A stretch of DNA of 64,000 nucleotides from Perognathus longimembris pacificus (GCF_023159225.1 NC_063163.1:107725885-107789884); one strand, 5' to 3'. Counted from the stretch's first letter, positions 21,205 to 35,116 are shown. The notes: generated by a model from the letters alone, not told the origin. Numbers and translations are program-made.

Positions 21205-21333
21205 GTCTGTCTGTCTCTGAGAAAGTCTTTCCATGTCGTCCGGGCTGGCCCCAAGTGCCTAGGCTCAGGCAATCCTCCTGCCTCAGCCTCCTGTGTAACT
21301 GGGACATCATTACAAACAACACTGAGCCTGGCT
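21205..21333 (-). mobile_element. B1/7SL-like SINE monomer
   Basis: CCGGGCTGGCCCCAAGTGCC and CTGCCTCAGCCTCCTGTG. Confidence 0.65.
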
Positions 21334-21373
21334 GAAGTTTCTATTAGTGTTCTGCTATCTTATTTATGCATTT

Positions 21374-21596
21374 ATTGCCAGTACTGCAGCTTAAACTCAG
21401 GTACTTTCCCTTAGCTCTTTTGCTCAAGGCTGGTGGCTCTACTGTTTGAGCCAAAGCTCTACTTCTGGCATTTTGGTGGTTAAGTGGAGCTCAGAGTCGC
21501 ATGGACTTTCTTGCCTAGGCTGGTTTCCTACCATGATCCTCAGATCTCATCCACTTGAATAGCTAGGACTATAGGTGTGAGCCACCAGCACCTGGT
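21374..21596 (-). mobile_element. 7SL-Geo SINE
   Basis: GCCAGTACTGCAGCTTAAAC to GAGCCACCAGCACCTGG. Confidence 0.85.
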
Positions 21597-21706
21597 TTCT
21601 ATTATTTATTAATGAGAGGATAAGGACTGTGATGCATTATCTAAAATAGTTAGGGCTGAATTTGTTTCAGAATTTATATTATTTAAAATTTTGTTTATTT
21701 GTTTTG

Positions 21707-21908
21707 TTTTTGTTGCCAGTCCTGGGGCATGGACTCAGGGCCTGAGCACTGTCCCTGGCTTCTTTTTGCTCAAGGCTAGCACTCTGCCACTTGAGCCACA
21801 GCGCCACTTCCAGCTTTTTCTGTGTATGTGGTGCTGAGGAATCGAACTCTGGGCTTCATGTATACGAGGCAAGCAAGCACTCTTGCCACTAGGCCATATT
21901 CCCAGTCC
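21707..21908 (-). mobile_element. IDL-Geo SINE
   Basis: Complete. AAGCAAGCAAGC shows a small internal duplication in the ID arm. Confidence 0.87.
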
Positions 21909-22009
21909 TTATTTCAAATTTTCTAAGGCATTAACAGAGCACCTATTTTGCATTCTGTTCACTGTGGTCTGGGGTAGCAATCGCTTTCCTTATTTATTTA
22001 TTTAATTTA

Positions 22010-22285
22010 TGCTATAGATGGAACCCAGGGCCTCATGCATCTCAGGAACGTGGTCTACCACTCTATCACTCAGCTACACCACAGTCTCTTCTATTAAGAG
22101 AAAACTACAGGAAAACACAATAAGTGCAAACAATTAAAATTACAAGCAACTTTATATTCAGTTTGGGTTTATTTATTTATTTAGAGATAGGGTCTCTGTG
22201 CAGCCCAGGCTGGATTTGAACTTGAGAGATCCTGCTTAACCTTTCAAATGCTGGCTTCATAGGTGTGCATCACCATGCCTAGGCT
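22010..22285 (-). mobile_element. ID-like monomer, then B1-like monomer
   Basis: ID part 22010-22084 (GGAACCCAGGGCCTCATGC). B1-like part 22180-22285 (AGAGATAGGGTCTC to CACCATGCC). A short spacer of unplaced DNA lies between. Confidence 0.55.
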
Positions 22286-22518
22286 CTGCCAGGTTTTATT
22301 GGTAAAGAACTTTAGGTCATGTCAATTTTTCTGCAAAACAAGTTATAAAATTTATAGCTTTTGGAGCACCTAGTTAGGGCCTGCGGGGTACAATAGTAGT
22401 AGTGAGAGAAAATGTTGAACAATATTGACTTTTGTGATCTTCTAAACTTTGACTTAAGCACTTATCTGCTTATAGCTTTAATCTTGTAAAGTGCCTTTGA
22501 AGTAGTCCTGCTGCTATT

Positions 22519-22768
22519 GTGTGTGTGTGCACGCGTGTGTGTGTGTGTTTGTGCCTGCCAGTTCTAGGGCTTGAACTCAGGGCCTGAGCTCTGCCCCTCA
22601 GCTTATGTTCAAGGTTAGCACTCTCACTTAAGCCACAACTTCACTTTTTCAGCTTTTTGGGGTAAATTGGAGATAAGAACCTTACAGACTTTCCTGCCCA
22701 GGCCTGTGATCCTCATCTCTCAGCTTCCTGAGTAGCTAGGATTACAAGTGTGACCCACCAGCACCTAT
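22519..22768 (-). mobile_element. 7SL-Geo SINE with TG run
   Basis: The TG/CG run at 22519-22550 passes into GCCAGTTCTAGGGCTTGAAC. Confidence 0.85.
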
Positions 22769-22808
22769 CTTACTATTGCTTTCTTGAGAAGAATAAAAGG
22801 AAGTACAA

Positions 22809-23034
22809 CTGGACGTTGCTGGCTCATGCTTATAATCCTAGCTACTCAAGAGGCTGAGATCTGAGGATGGCAGTTCAAAGCCAGCCTGGGCAGGAAAGTC
22901 CATGAGATTCTTATTTCCAATTAACCACCAGGAAACTAGAAATGGTGCTGTGGCTCAAGTGGTAGAGTGCTAGCCTTGAGCTGAAGAGCTCAGGGATAAC
23001 ACCCAGGCCCAGAGTCCAAGCCACATGACTGACA
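22809..23034 (+). mobile_element. 7SL-Geo SINE ending in GGAA array
   Basis: GTTGCTGGCTCATGC to GACTGACAGAAAGAGAG. The tail has become the adjoining microsatellite. Confidence 0.87.
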
Positions 23035-23049
23035 GAAAGAGAGAGGAGG

Positions 23050-23178
23050 TGGGGTGGGAGGGAGGGAGGAAGGAAGGAAGGAAGGAAGGAAGGAAGGAAG
23101 GAAGGAAGGAAGGAAGGAAGGAAGAAAGAAAGGAAGGAAGGAAGGAAGGAAGGAAGGAAGGAAAAAAGAAAGAAGGAA
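23050..23178. repeat. (GGAA)n purine array
   Basis: About 30 GGAA units with a few AAGAAAG variants, growing from a SINE tail. Confidence 0.95.
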
Positions 23179-23537
23179 GTACAGCTGAGTTAAAAATACT
23201 TGCTTAAGGTCATAGGAGGCAGGATCTGAATAGGATTGGCAATCTGGCTCAGAAGCTGCCTACTTTACCACTATACTTTGGTTTTGGGGGCAGGGAATTA
23301 GAAAGCAGGCATGTCTCCAAAGTTCACGTTATTTAGATAATTTATTAGCATACACCACAATATTTTGAAGTCCTTAAGTGCATAGTAGAGGGGAAGTACA
23401 GACACAACTGATGCCAAGAAAAAGAGAATTTTTATTTCCAAGGGATAGTGAGTAATGGAATATGTGATTAAAGTTTCTCAGGAGAGCAAGCACAAAAACC
23501 CAGCCCCAGCTCACACTGTCCTATGTATTTCTTCCAG

Positions 23538-23890
23538 GGAGACAAACCCTGAGAATTGCAGTTGTATCTCAGTGCCAGGATGGAGGCCCCACTGGTGAGT
23601 CTGGATGAAGAGTTTGAGGACCTGAGGCCCTGCTGCTCGGAGGACCAGGAGGAGACGCCCCGGTGTCTCTATGGCTCATCTCCCCACCATCTGGAAGACC
23701 CCTCCCTCTCTGAGCTTGAGAATTTTTCCTCTGAAATCATCAGCTTTAAGTCCATGGAGGACCTCGTGAATGAATTTGATGAGAAGCTCAATGTCTGCTT
23801 TCGGAACTACAACGCCAAGACCGAGAACCTGGCGCCTGTGAAGAACCAGTTACAGATCCAAGAGGAAGAGGAGACCCTACAGGATGAGGA
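23538..23890 (+). CDS. FEZ1: FEZ1 exon 2 (42 nt 5'UTR + residues 1-104)
   Basis: The acceptor CTTCCAG ends at 23537. The first 42 nt are untranslated and the coding part runs 23580-23890 (311 nt). A GTAAGG donor follows at 23891 and splits the Glu104 codon as GA|G. A reading frame from TTG at 23556 adds only 8 codons and is not the start. The exon encodes the conserved acidic N-terminus including Ser58 and the VNEFDEKLNVCF segment. Confidence 0.97.
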
Positions 23891-26800
23891 GTAAGGAGTC
23901 TCTCTTGCCCTCACCTGCCTCAGTCCTGTAGTCTGACCTCCTTGACTTAGAACTCGTTTCTGTCTAGCACAAGGTTTATGGTAATTGTTGGCATTGTTCT
24001 CTGGTTGTCCCTACTGTCACCTGCAGAATGCTTTCTTAGATTGAAAACTTAGGGAAACGGAGGATTTAGCTTTTCCTCATCTCAAAAGAGAATTCAAGGG
24101 GCTGGGGATATAGCCTAGTGGCAAGAGTGCCTGCCTCGGATACATGAGGCCCTAGGTTCGATTCCCCAGCACCACATACACAGAAAACGGCCAGAAGCAG
24201 CGCTGTGGCTCAAGTGGCAGAGTGCTAGCCTTGAGCAAAAAGAAGCCAGGGACAGTGCTCAGGCCCTGAGTCCAAGGCCCAGGACTGGCCAAAAAAAAAA
24301 AAAAAAAAAAAAGAGAATTCAACACTTCTTAAAATTGCTATTATAAAGTGATGTACAGAGGGGTTACAGTTGCATAAGTCAGGTAAAGAGTACATTTCCT
24401 TTTGAACAATGTCAACCCTTACAAAATAGAATTTCAGGAGCACAGAAAATGTGAAGATCTTGCCACTTTTGTGTCAATGTAATATATTCAAAATAGAAAA
24501 TAATCAACTGTGATGGAGAGATCAGTCATTGATCAGTTTGCTCTCAAGAAACACCAGAAATCTGAAAAATTAAGAATTAAAAAATTATTTCCTGGGCTGG
24601 GATGTAGCTCAGTGGCAAAGCGCTTGCCTAGCAAGTGCAACGTCCTGGGTTCGATCCCCAGTACCAAGGAAGAAAAGACAAAAAAAATTATTTCCCATCT
24701 CCCCATTTCTGGAAAATTATGTACAACTGGTTACTCAAATAAGAAAGTTTTCATCTAGCTCGATGCCAATGGCTCCTGCATGTAAGCCTAGCTACTCAGG
24801 AGGCTGAGATCTGAGGATCACAGTTCAAAGCCAGTTTGGTCAGACAAGAGATTTGTCCCAAATTAACCAACAAAAATCCAGAATTGAGCTGGGCACTGGT
24901 GGCTCATGCCTGTAATTCTAGTTATTCAGGAGGTTGAGATCTAAGAATCACAATTCAAAGCCAGACCAGGCAGAAAGTCCATGAGACCTTCCTTCCTTCC
25001 TTCCTTCCTTCCTTCCTTCCTTCCTTCCTTCCTTCCTTCCTTCCTTTCTTTCTTTTTCTTTTCTTTTCTTTTTTTTTTTGTCAGTCGAGCGCTGTCCCTG
25101 GCTTCTTTTTTGCTCAAGGCTAGTGCTCTACCTCTTGAGCCACAGTGCAGTTTCTGGCTTTTTCTATATATGTGGTGCTGAGGAATCGAACCCAGTGCTT
25201 CATGTATGCGAGGCAAACATTCTACCAGTAGGCCATATTCCCAGCCCGAGACTTTTATTTCTAATTAGATACCTCCAAACCTGAAGTGGAGCTGTGGCTA
25301 AAAGTGGTAGAACACTAACCTTGAGGACAAAAGCTCAGGGACAGTGCCCAAGCCCCGAGTTCAAGCCCCATGACCACCACCACCACCACCACCACCAAAT
25401 CCAAAAGTGGAGCTGTAGCTCAAGTGATAGTGCACCAGCTTTGAGTTAAACTCAATAAGACAGTGGGCTTCAGTACCAACAGAAAGAGAGAGAAAAAGAG
25501 ACAAAGAAAGAGAGAAGGAAGGAAAGAAAGAAAGAGAGAGAGGAAGGAGAAAGGGAGAGGAAGGAAGGGAGGGAAGGAAGGAGCAAGAAAGGAAGGAAGC
25601 AAGCAAGCAGGCTGGGAAAGATGGCTTCAAATTGAACTGAGAACTACCCTGAACAAAGTAAAAGTAGAAACTAAATGATATGGTTTTAGGGTTTCACTTA
25701 TTAGCTACCTTCTAGGGTCTTAGCAGAGATTAAGACAACAAAAATCTGAGGAAAAAATACTGTTCAAGGAGGGGCTAGAAAGAGAAGTGGGAGTAATTGT
25801 ATAAATTAAACAGGAGTGTTATAGGCATTTAGAAAAGTATTCATGAATGCCTCAAATATGTATCAACTCTTCTTTAGGAAACACACAAATAATATCCAGT
25901 ACTGGTCATGAAATACTGGAGCAACTGTGCTTTTGGTTTTTGTTGTTTTGTTTTTCTCGGACCATGCCGGGGTTGGAACACAGGGCCTTGTGCATGGTAG
26001 ACAGCTGTCTATCACTGAGATCTGCCCTCAGTTCCCTTTCACTTTTCATGAAGTTGAGTTGGTAAGGTTGCCCATAAGTAGCTAGGTAAGGGGCTGGGGA
26101 TATGGCCTAGTGGCAAGAGTGCTTGCTTGCCTTGTTGTATACATGAGGCCCTGGGTTCAATTCCCCAGCACCACATATACAGAAAATGACCAGAAGTGGC
26201 GCTGTGGCTCAAGTGGCAGAGTGCTAGCCTTGAGCAAAAAGAAGCCAGGGACAGTGCTCAGGCCCTGAGTTCAAGGCCCAGGACTGGCCAAAATAAATAA
26301 ATAAATAAAAATAAATAAAAAATAAATAGCTAGGTAAGAGGTGTGTCCTAGAGGATCTGACTGGATTTGATGTCGTCTAAGGCTATGAGTGTAGAACCCA
26401 TACGTCTACTGTCTTACATTACATTCCTACGATTTCATTCCGTATAGTAATACACTGTTTAATACAATGTGTAGTAAGTGATCAAGTAATGTTTTAGGAT
26501 GAAAATATGCATTGGATGAGTGGTAATCACAGCCTTTCAGGTCCATGTCATGGATTTCTAGGCTCACAACATTTCCTTCTTTGTCTTTAATTAATACTAG
26601 CCTTGAGGGCATGACTATAGAGAGCATGTCAGCTTGGTGACCGGTGCCCAACCATGTTTCCATTCAATTTCAAATTTCCAACTGATTCTTTTCAAATCCT
26701 AAACTGGTTGTCATTTGCTCAACCTCTGTAAGTCAGAAAAGAATGGCTCTAGGGCTACATTATACGGAGTATTGTTTTTCACTCCAGTTCAACAGGCAAT

Positions 26801-29800
26801 GAGCTAGAAACACAAAGATGATGAATTCTAGTTTTCCTACTCCTCTCACTAACTCACTGGGTGAACCTTGGGCAAGTCACTTAACTCTAGCTGATGGCAT
26901 GGGTCCTCATCTTTGAAATCTCACGAGCTCCATCATGGTGAAATAGGGCTAAGGACTCACAAAGAACCCGTTTTTTTTCCCAGTCCCAGGATATACTCTG
27001 CAAATGACCTTTTAAAGATGCACCCCATTTCCTTGGCTTTTAACAAGTCATCTCTCCTCCCCATCTAAGCACTCCCTGTGCCTCATTAAGGGTTAAGGCT
27101 CAATGAGCAGCTTCTTCATCTCTCCAAATACATTCGCTGAGGCCACTTAATGTTAATTACTGTCACAAAGCATTACCAGGCTTCTCCGCCTCATTTTCCT
27201 GCTTCATTGACTGCCTTGGCTAAGAGACTGAAGGCTAGATCATTTCCTAGAGTCAGAGTAAGGACCTTGTATAGGGAAGCGAGAAATAGGTACCATACTT
27301 TCTAGATACTTGGTGTCTCTAAAGGCACTGTACATCTTTTTCGTTTTATTTCATTTCATGTCATTGGCTTATCAGTTATACAGGGGGAGGGATTTCATTG
27401 TTATATCTTGATACATGGTGATGCTATATTCCAATCAATTTCACCCTCCCATCACACACTCGACACCCTTCCCTTCCCTAAGACATTGAATATCTTCAAG
27501 TGAAACTTACATCACACACTAATCCAGACCTTTCAGCTGTGAAATTATGACTCAGTAAAGGAAAAGGGTCATTTGAGATCTAACTTGGTTGCAAATATCC
27601 TTTAGTGTTATTATGATAAACCTGCTCAGATTCAGTATCCAGAGAGATGTTTCATCCACAAAATGAATTGAAAATGTTTTTTTGGTGTTTTTTTTTTTTT
27701 TTTTTTTTGCCAGTCCTGGGCCTTGGACTCAGGGCCTGAGCACCATCCCTGGCTTCTTCTCGCTCACTAGCACTCTGCCACCTGAGCCATAGCGCCCCTT
27801 CTGGCCATTTTCCATATATGTGGTGCTGGGGATTTGAACCGAGAGCTTCATGTGTAGGAGGCAAGCACTCTTGCCACTAGGCCATATTCCCAGCCCCTTG
27901 AAAATGTTTTGACTGGGGTTAGAATTAAATGATAGAAACATAAAAGAAAAGTGGGGGAATTATTGGCTCTGTAAAGATAGCAGAAATCCTAAGGTAAAGG
28001 CAATGATTCCTTTGGAAGGTTTTGGTTTTTTTTTCTCCATCCTTATTTGGAACTATTTGGCCAATTGGGAGTTGACTGGGATGTTAGCTTATCTCTGATT
28101 TCAGGGCATAAAGGCTGTAAGATGTTGAAGGGCAGTCAGATTGGAATACCATATTTACTTTCTGGTTTTGAATTCAGGATCTCTTTGTGTATGAGTGGTC
28201 ACCTTTCTTCCTTGTGATAAATGATAGGACCTGACATGCCAAAAATGGGGAATAGATAATCCTCGCTCTTCCTCCCTCACCATGGGAGGAAGCCCTCTTG
28301 CAGGTACCCTGCAAATGGACGGGCCAGACATTTGGGACTCATGGCTATTTCAAATAGAAAGAATGGATTAAAGATGATGTTAAAGGCTACACGATAAACA
28401 AACATGATCATCAGACATACTTTACTTACTTTTGAGACAGAGTCTTGCTATGTAGCCCAGGCTGGCTTAGAATTTGCCATCGGCCCTGCCTCAGCCTTAC
28501 CACCATAGCCAGCTATAACAGTGCTTTCTAAGAGAATTTAATTCCCTTCTTAGAGGTTCATTTTCATCATAGGAGGCAGAAATAGTGTTGAATCTTTTTC
28601 TTTGGAGTGTGTGTGTAGGGAGGAGGGAGAGTTGAATTCAAGGTCTTATATTGGCCAAGCAAGTGAGCCAGTTCTTGAGCCATGATGCCAGTTTCATATT
28701 TTTTGCCTGGACCGGCGTTGGTCTTTCATTTACCTACCTGTGCCCATATCAAGCTGGGATTACATCGGTAATCCACTATGGATTGGGCAGTACTATGCCC
28801 AAAAAGTTAATTGAGATGCCCAGGCTAGCCTTGAACCAGGATCTTCCTGATCTCCACTTCCCAAGTAAGAGGATTATAGGCATAGACCACCAACTCCTGG
28901 AAAGATAATGTGATTTCATTTGGAAACTATCTGTAAAAACTTCGACAAGGGCATTCACATGCTAATTATTGCTAATTTCTAAACATGAAGTGCAATGAAA
29001 AGAAAGAAAGAAATAGGGTTGGTATGGTATGCCAACCCAGGAGCAAAAGCAATCATCAGATAGCAAGTTTAATTCTGGATCTTGGACAATTAAAAAAAAA
29101 AAGAAGGAATCAAGAAGATGCAAAAGTGTGTGCATGCTACTTAAATAAAGAAGTGCAGACATTGGCATGACTGCACATAAAGTACTGGGCCAGGGAAGAA
29201 GCCACCTGAAGGAGAATGAAGGGAAATGTTTCAAGTTGGAACTTAATTAGCCCTTTCAACTGCTTACTATAATTGTCAGAAATAGATGCTCAGGTGTGTG
29301 TGTGTTCCTGAAGCCTGTATGCTTGTCTTGGCACAGTCCATTCTGTTGGTTTTGCTCACACTCCAGCATCCTTTTTCCAATGCCCAGCCCCTCTGTGGCA
29401 AAAGACAGTTTTGTTTGCATAGCAAGAAAGCCTATGCTACAAAATATGCAGTCCCATTGCCTTTGCTATGATCATGGAGACTAAGACCCCAAAGCAAATC
29501 TCAGATGTCATGGTAGGAATGGAGGCAACTCCTTTAATCTTGCTTCTTTGATAAATGACAGCATGGATCACTTACAAAGTCTTTCTGCAAGACAAGAGTA
29601 AATAGCATAGCTAGGTTCCCATGGCTCTTGTCTGTAATCCTAGCTACTCAGGAGGCTGAGATCTAAGGATCTTGGATAAAAGGCAGACAAATCTATAAGA
29701 CTCTTATTGCCAGTTACTTGCGAAAGCCAGAAGTGGAGGTATGGCTCAAGTGAGAGCACCACCAACGTCGGCCAAGCAAGAGGAAAAGGCAATGCCTATG

Positions 29801-32800
29801 TGTGTATATACATGTATGTGTGTATTTATTTGTTCATTTGTTTGCAGCTCTAGAGGATCACACCCAGACCTTGCACATGCTGGCAAGTGCTCCTATCACT
29901 GAACCCATCTCCAAGAAGTGAGATTTTAGAATTCCTCTCCAGAGTACTTAAAAAAGGAATACATCTCTGGGTGCTGGTGGCTCATGCCTGTGATCCTGGT
30001 TATTCGGGAGGCTGAGAGATGAGGATCATAGTTCGAAACCAGCCCGAGAAGGAACATTTGTGAGACTCTTATCTCCAATTAATCACAGAAAAATCCAGAA
30101 ATGGAACTGCGACTCAAGTGGTAGAGCACTAGCCTTGAGCAAAAGGAGCTCTCAGGGACAGTGCTCAGGCCCTGAGTTTAAGCCCTGGATTGGCTTCCAA
30201 AAAAAAAAAAAAAAAAAAGAATTTATCCACTCCCAAGATAGACTGAGAACAAAGCCTTTCCCATTCTCTTCCAAACAAAAACCTTTGTTTCCCCACCACT
30301 GGCTCCTGAGTCCCTGTGGCTGCCTTTACCTTCCTGGGCTGGAAACCTAGAGAAAAAGACACTCCGTGCCCTGTTACCCCTACAAGCCTTCCTTCTACAG
30401 TCTGATGAAAGCACAAAGGCTAGAATAATGTGGGGTTTGCACATAGAGCCATTGTCTAAATCGCTGTTCTAGGCTGTGATTTGGATCTTGGTATATTATT
30501 CAGATGCTTATGCTAATGGAAGATGTGGAGCAAATCATAAAGAGTTGGAACCTTGCCTGGGTTCAAAGCCACCTCTGCCATCCTTGGCTGTGTGAATTTA
30601 GGCAACTGATTAACGTCACTGTTTTAGATGTGTTTCATAAGCACCCACTTTGTGAGTTGTTGTTGTGATGACTGCATCAGAAGACATAAAGAGCTTCGAA
30701 GAGCATTTGGTTCCGTAAGCAAGCGTCCACTCTTGTTGTGATTGTTAAATGGCTACTGAGTAGACATGGGAAGGGTATAGAAATGAGGAATGCGGCTTGA
30801 GTTCCATGATGAAATTCAGTCCACAGCAGTAAATCTCAGATGAGAAAAGTAGGTGTTCACTCCCTAAACAATGGGAGAGAATCCTCAGTTGTTACTTGAA
30901 GCAGTCTCAAGGTCATTGCAAAGTGTACGGTCCATTAACGTCTCAGCTTCCGTCCAACTTTAAGGAGGTACCAAAGACTCCAGCCTATTTTGGTCTCTGC
31001 TGAGTCTCTCTTTTTCAGGAGGCAGGGACACATCTGAAGGTCAGTTCCTGCACGAATGTCCACAGTCAAAGCAGTCAGTGAATGTCGTGTCATACGGTGT
31101 TGTGAAGAGTCCCCACGAGCCTTCCGGTGGGCACAGTGGAGGAGGGAGCAGTGAGTTAGACATAGCAAACTGCATTTGCCTCTTGGCTCCAGAAAGTGAA
31201 TGGATCTTACATTTAGAATTAGCCAGGACAGATGCAGTTTTAATAGTGCCCAGTGGAGATGGAGATATCACTATTTCCAAAATAGGCTATGATCACTAGC
31301 ACCAGTGGCTCACGCCTGTAATCCTAGCTACTTGGGAGGCTGAGATCTGAGGATCATAGTTTGAAGCTGGCCTGGGCAGGAAAGTCTGGGAGACTCTTAT
31401 CTCTAATTAACCAGCCAAAATCTGCAAGTGCAGCTGTGACTTATGTGGTAAAGCACCAGTCTTGAGTAAAAAAGCTAAGGAAGAGATCCAGGCCTGAGTT
31501 CAAGCCCCAATATGCATGTGTGCAGATTGCACAGACACAAGATTCTGGGCACTTGGTGAGTTAGTTCTCTCAAAGTGTTTCCTTGTAATTATAGAAAAGT
31601 TACAAGCAGACGCCAATAAATCATGCTTTCGTGGGCTCCTTTTATTTGTTTTATCACTATTCACATTCATTGGAAAATCTCTTTGCTTATATGCATTTAT
31701 CATATATATGCATATATTGTACACTGACTTTATGTTGATAGCACCTCCTACATTATTGCTATATATCTGATCTCAAGTTTGTATTCTGAGATATCTAAGT
31801 AGTTTATACTTGTCTATCTAAATTTTACACTTACCTTTCAGCATCTTACAAGGTAAAATTGGTCTGTATCTATACTTGTTTGCTCATTAAAAATAATTTT
31901 ATTCTTACTATTAATGTGTTGTACAGAGGGGCTACCATTACATACATGTCAGGCAATGAGTACATCTCTCTTTTATTTTTGGACAATGTCAGCCCTTCAT
32001 TTACTTTCTCCCCCAGTTTTCCCCTCCCATCTCTACCCACAAGTTACATAGGATATTTTCCCACATAGTGTATGCTGAATAGCATGATTGCGTTTGTTCA
32101 TCCTCCCTCCCTCCTTTTCTGTGCTTCCTCTTTAACCTTCCTCAGAAGAGCAAAAAAATAAACAAAACAAAAACAAACACCACCACCAACAATAATAACG
32201 ATAAATGATTTGCTTATTTTTAAATGATTCTTTTATTAGATTCATATATTTAAATTAAATGTACCTTCTCATATCTCAGTATTATGAGTGTCAGTCATGT
32301 TGACAGACACCTGCTTTGTCCTATAGAATATCTGTCTTTAACTACTATGAACTCTAGCATTCCTGGCTTTCACCTGTAACATTATTACAAGCCTGGATCA
32401 CTGATTTACATGAATATCTTGGTGTCTACTAATTTATGCATTTTCTTGATTTGTAATTGTGATTTCAGAATATTTCCCAATCCTGCTTTTTTTTTAAATG
32501 GTGGTAGAGATCTAACCCATGGCCTTGCTCATGCTATACAAGTGCTCTACCATTGTCCAGTCTTTCTGAGATACATGAGGCATGTGGTAGCATTTGTAGG
32601 AAACTCTTAATATTTTTATTTTATTAATTTTCTATTATTACTTTTTTTGGTGGTACCAGGAATTGAACTCGAGACTGTATTTTCTGGGCTTGCTTGGCTG
32701 GTACTCTACCACTTGAACCATACCTCCACCCACATATCAGTATTTAAAGAAATGTTAACCAAAGTAATCTCATTTTCCCCAACTAAGAGCTAACTATATA

Positions 32801-35116
32801 GACAGAGATTTATCTTAGAGTGTCCAGGGAGACAGGGCACACTCAAACTCAACATTACTGGAGGATTTCATTATGTTTTCTACAACCTCCCCAGCAACAT
32901 TTTGGGTAATAATAGTGGTCATGCATGACATTGGCAACTTCCGCTTGCCTACATTACAGGTCAATGAATTAATTTGTGATTGTGCACTGCAGGCCTTTGG
33001 AGTTGAGAATGTGTATAGATTGGATGATGACTCTAATCTTTTTGGGTTTTTTTTTGGTGCCAGTCCAGCGGCTTGAACTCAGGGCGTGGGTGCTGTCACC
33101 GAGCTTCTTAATGCTCAAGACTGGTGCACTACCACTTAAGCCACAGATCCACTTCTAACTTTTTTGTTTTTTTGGTAGTTAGTTGGAGATAAGGGTCTCA
33201 CAGGCCATCCTGCCTGGGCTGGCTTTGAATCTCAATCCTTAGATCTCAGGCTCATGAGTAACTAGGATTACAAGTGTGAGCCACTGATGACAGGCTCAAT
33301 AACCCTCTCAAAGGGGTTCATCCAGGAAAAACTATCCGAAAACTCTCCCTCCCCATAGGAATAGGAACAAGGGTACTTCTTAGGTTCCGAGAATGAATTA
33401 TTTGGTTGGAGTGCAGATTCATTTCTTGTCCTGCTGGAGCGGGGCAAGGCTCCATGCCCTTGGCACTTTCTCCCTCTGGCACGCCTCTAATTCCATTTTC
33501 CAACTGCTACGCCTCTGCATGCTGGAAGGCAGATGATCTCAGCCCAACACACACAACAGCCTCTCTCCTGCCCCGGCCCCAGCTCTTCCTTCCTCCAGGC
33601 AGAGCCAGGCCACAGATGTGTGCTAATGAGAGCTTCTCTTTGTTTCCAGGGTTTGGGATGCTCTGACAGACAATTACATCCCTTCACTCTCAGAAGACTG
33701 GAGGGACCCAAACATCGAGGCTCTGAATGGCAACAGCTCTGACACTGAGGTATCTTTTTGCCATCACCACCCCCCTCCTTGATTTGGAAGGGTTGGGGAA
33801 GATGTGGACTCCAATTAGAAAAATATCCAGTAGCTCAGCAGTCCTCTGCTGCAGTAGCTCAAAGTCATTATTGGGAAAGTAGAATCACCCAGAGCTCAAT
33901 GGGTCTGAAGAGTTGTGTGGAGCAGGATGAGAAATAAGGTAAGAGGGACCTCCACAGTATTGAAGGTGATTGGGATGGTTACCTGTAAAAAGTAAAAATG
34001 TAAGCACAGATAACTTCCAATTTTTTTTAATGCTAGGGATTGAACCATTGTACATGCTAAGTACACACTCTACCCCTGAGCTGTAGCTCTTGTCCCCTAG
34101 ATAACTTTTTGTTGTTGTTTGTTTGTTCTTCTGGTCCTGGTGCTTGAACTCAGGGTCTGGGCACGGTCCCTGAGCTTCTTTTGTTCAAGGCTAGTACTCT
34201 ATCACTTGAGCCACAGTGCCACTTCTGGCTTTTTCTGTTTATGTGGTACTGAGGAATTGAACCCAGGGCTTCATGCATGCTAGGAAAGCACTCTACCACC
34301 AAGCCACATTCCCAGCCCACCCTAGATAACTTTTATAGCTGATCTAGACAACACACCTCCCAAGTATGATGATTTGAAATAAGAGTCAGAATCAGAGAGT
34401 GACCACTACAGACTTTGTTTGCTTGTTTTGCGCTGGGACTGGGGCTTGAACTCAGGGCCTGTGTGCTGTTGCTTAGCTTTTTTACTCAAAGCTGATGCTC
34501 TACCACTTGAGCCTCCTCTGCACTTCTGGCTCTTTGTAGATAATTGGAGATAAGTCTCACAGACTTTCTTGTATGGGCTGACTTTGAACTATGATCCTCA
34601 AATTAGCCTCCTGAGTAGCTAGGATTACAGGCGTGAGCCATAGCTTCCTGGATCAAAGGTTTCTTTGTGCTCAGATAATAGCAAATGGTTTTGTTTTCCC
34701 CCACTAAGTGCTGGGGTTGAACCCAGGGCTTCATTCATACTTAAACAAATGTTCTCCTTGCAGCTATATCCAGGCCCAAAAATTCTTCATGAAACTTGAC
34801 CAATGGGACATGTTTATATCTAAACTAGAGTTATAATCTGAGGGTATTTTTGCCAAGAGACCAAGTAGTCCAAGGACTTCCTATAAATAAGGAAAATACT
34901 TATTTTTCATTGATTTGCATACCCTATAAGGGGGTAGCTTTTCAGAAGGCTCAGATTGTCCCTTCTGGTTGAAACAACATATTGAATGGATGGTGTCTTA
35001 GAATAACAGAATATCTCAGACATTTGCTTTCCACAGTACTGCAGATTGCAAGATCAAGATCAAGGCTGATTTGAGTCTGGTGAGGGTCCAATTCTTGCTG
35101 CATAAATGGCACTTTT

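Larger units (their letters stand above)
22440..23282 (-). repeat. MIR split by two SINEs and a GGAA array
   Basis: CTTAAGCACTTATCTGC through AGTGCCTTTGAAGTAG (22451-22508) resumes at 23190 with TACTTGCTTAAGGTCATAGG and GGATCTGAATAGG. About 680 bp of 7SL-Geo copies in opposite orientations plus a microsatellite lie between the halves. Confidence 0.6.

Noticed and set aside
23556..23579. Upstream extension of FEZ1 (8 codons from TTG)
   Set aside because: Non-ATG start in 5'UTR. The ATG at 23580 has a strong context and matches FEZ1 in other mammals.
24593..24681. tRNA gene
   Set aside because: A and B boxes are present, but the cloverleaf pairing is degraded and there is an A-rich tail with target duplication, so it is an ID SINE.
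33407..33711. Extra coding exon just before FEZ1 exon 3
   Set aside because: Frames on both strands here do not join in phase to FEZ1 and have no family resemblance. The region is ordinary acceptor-side intron.
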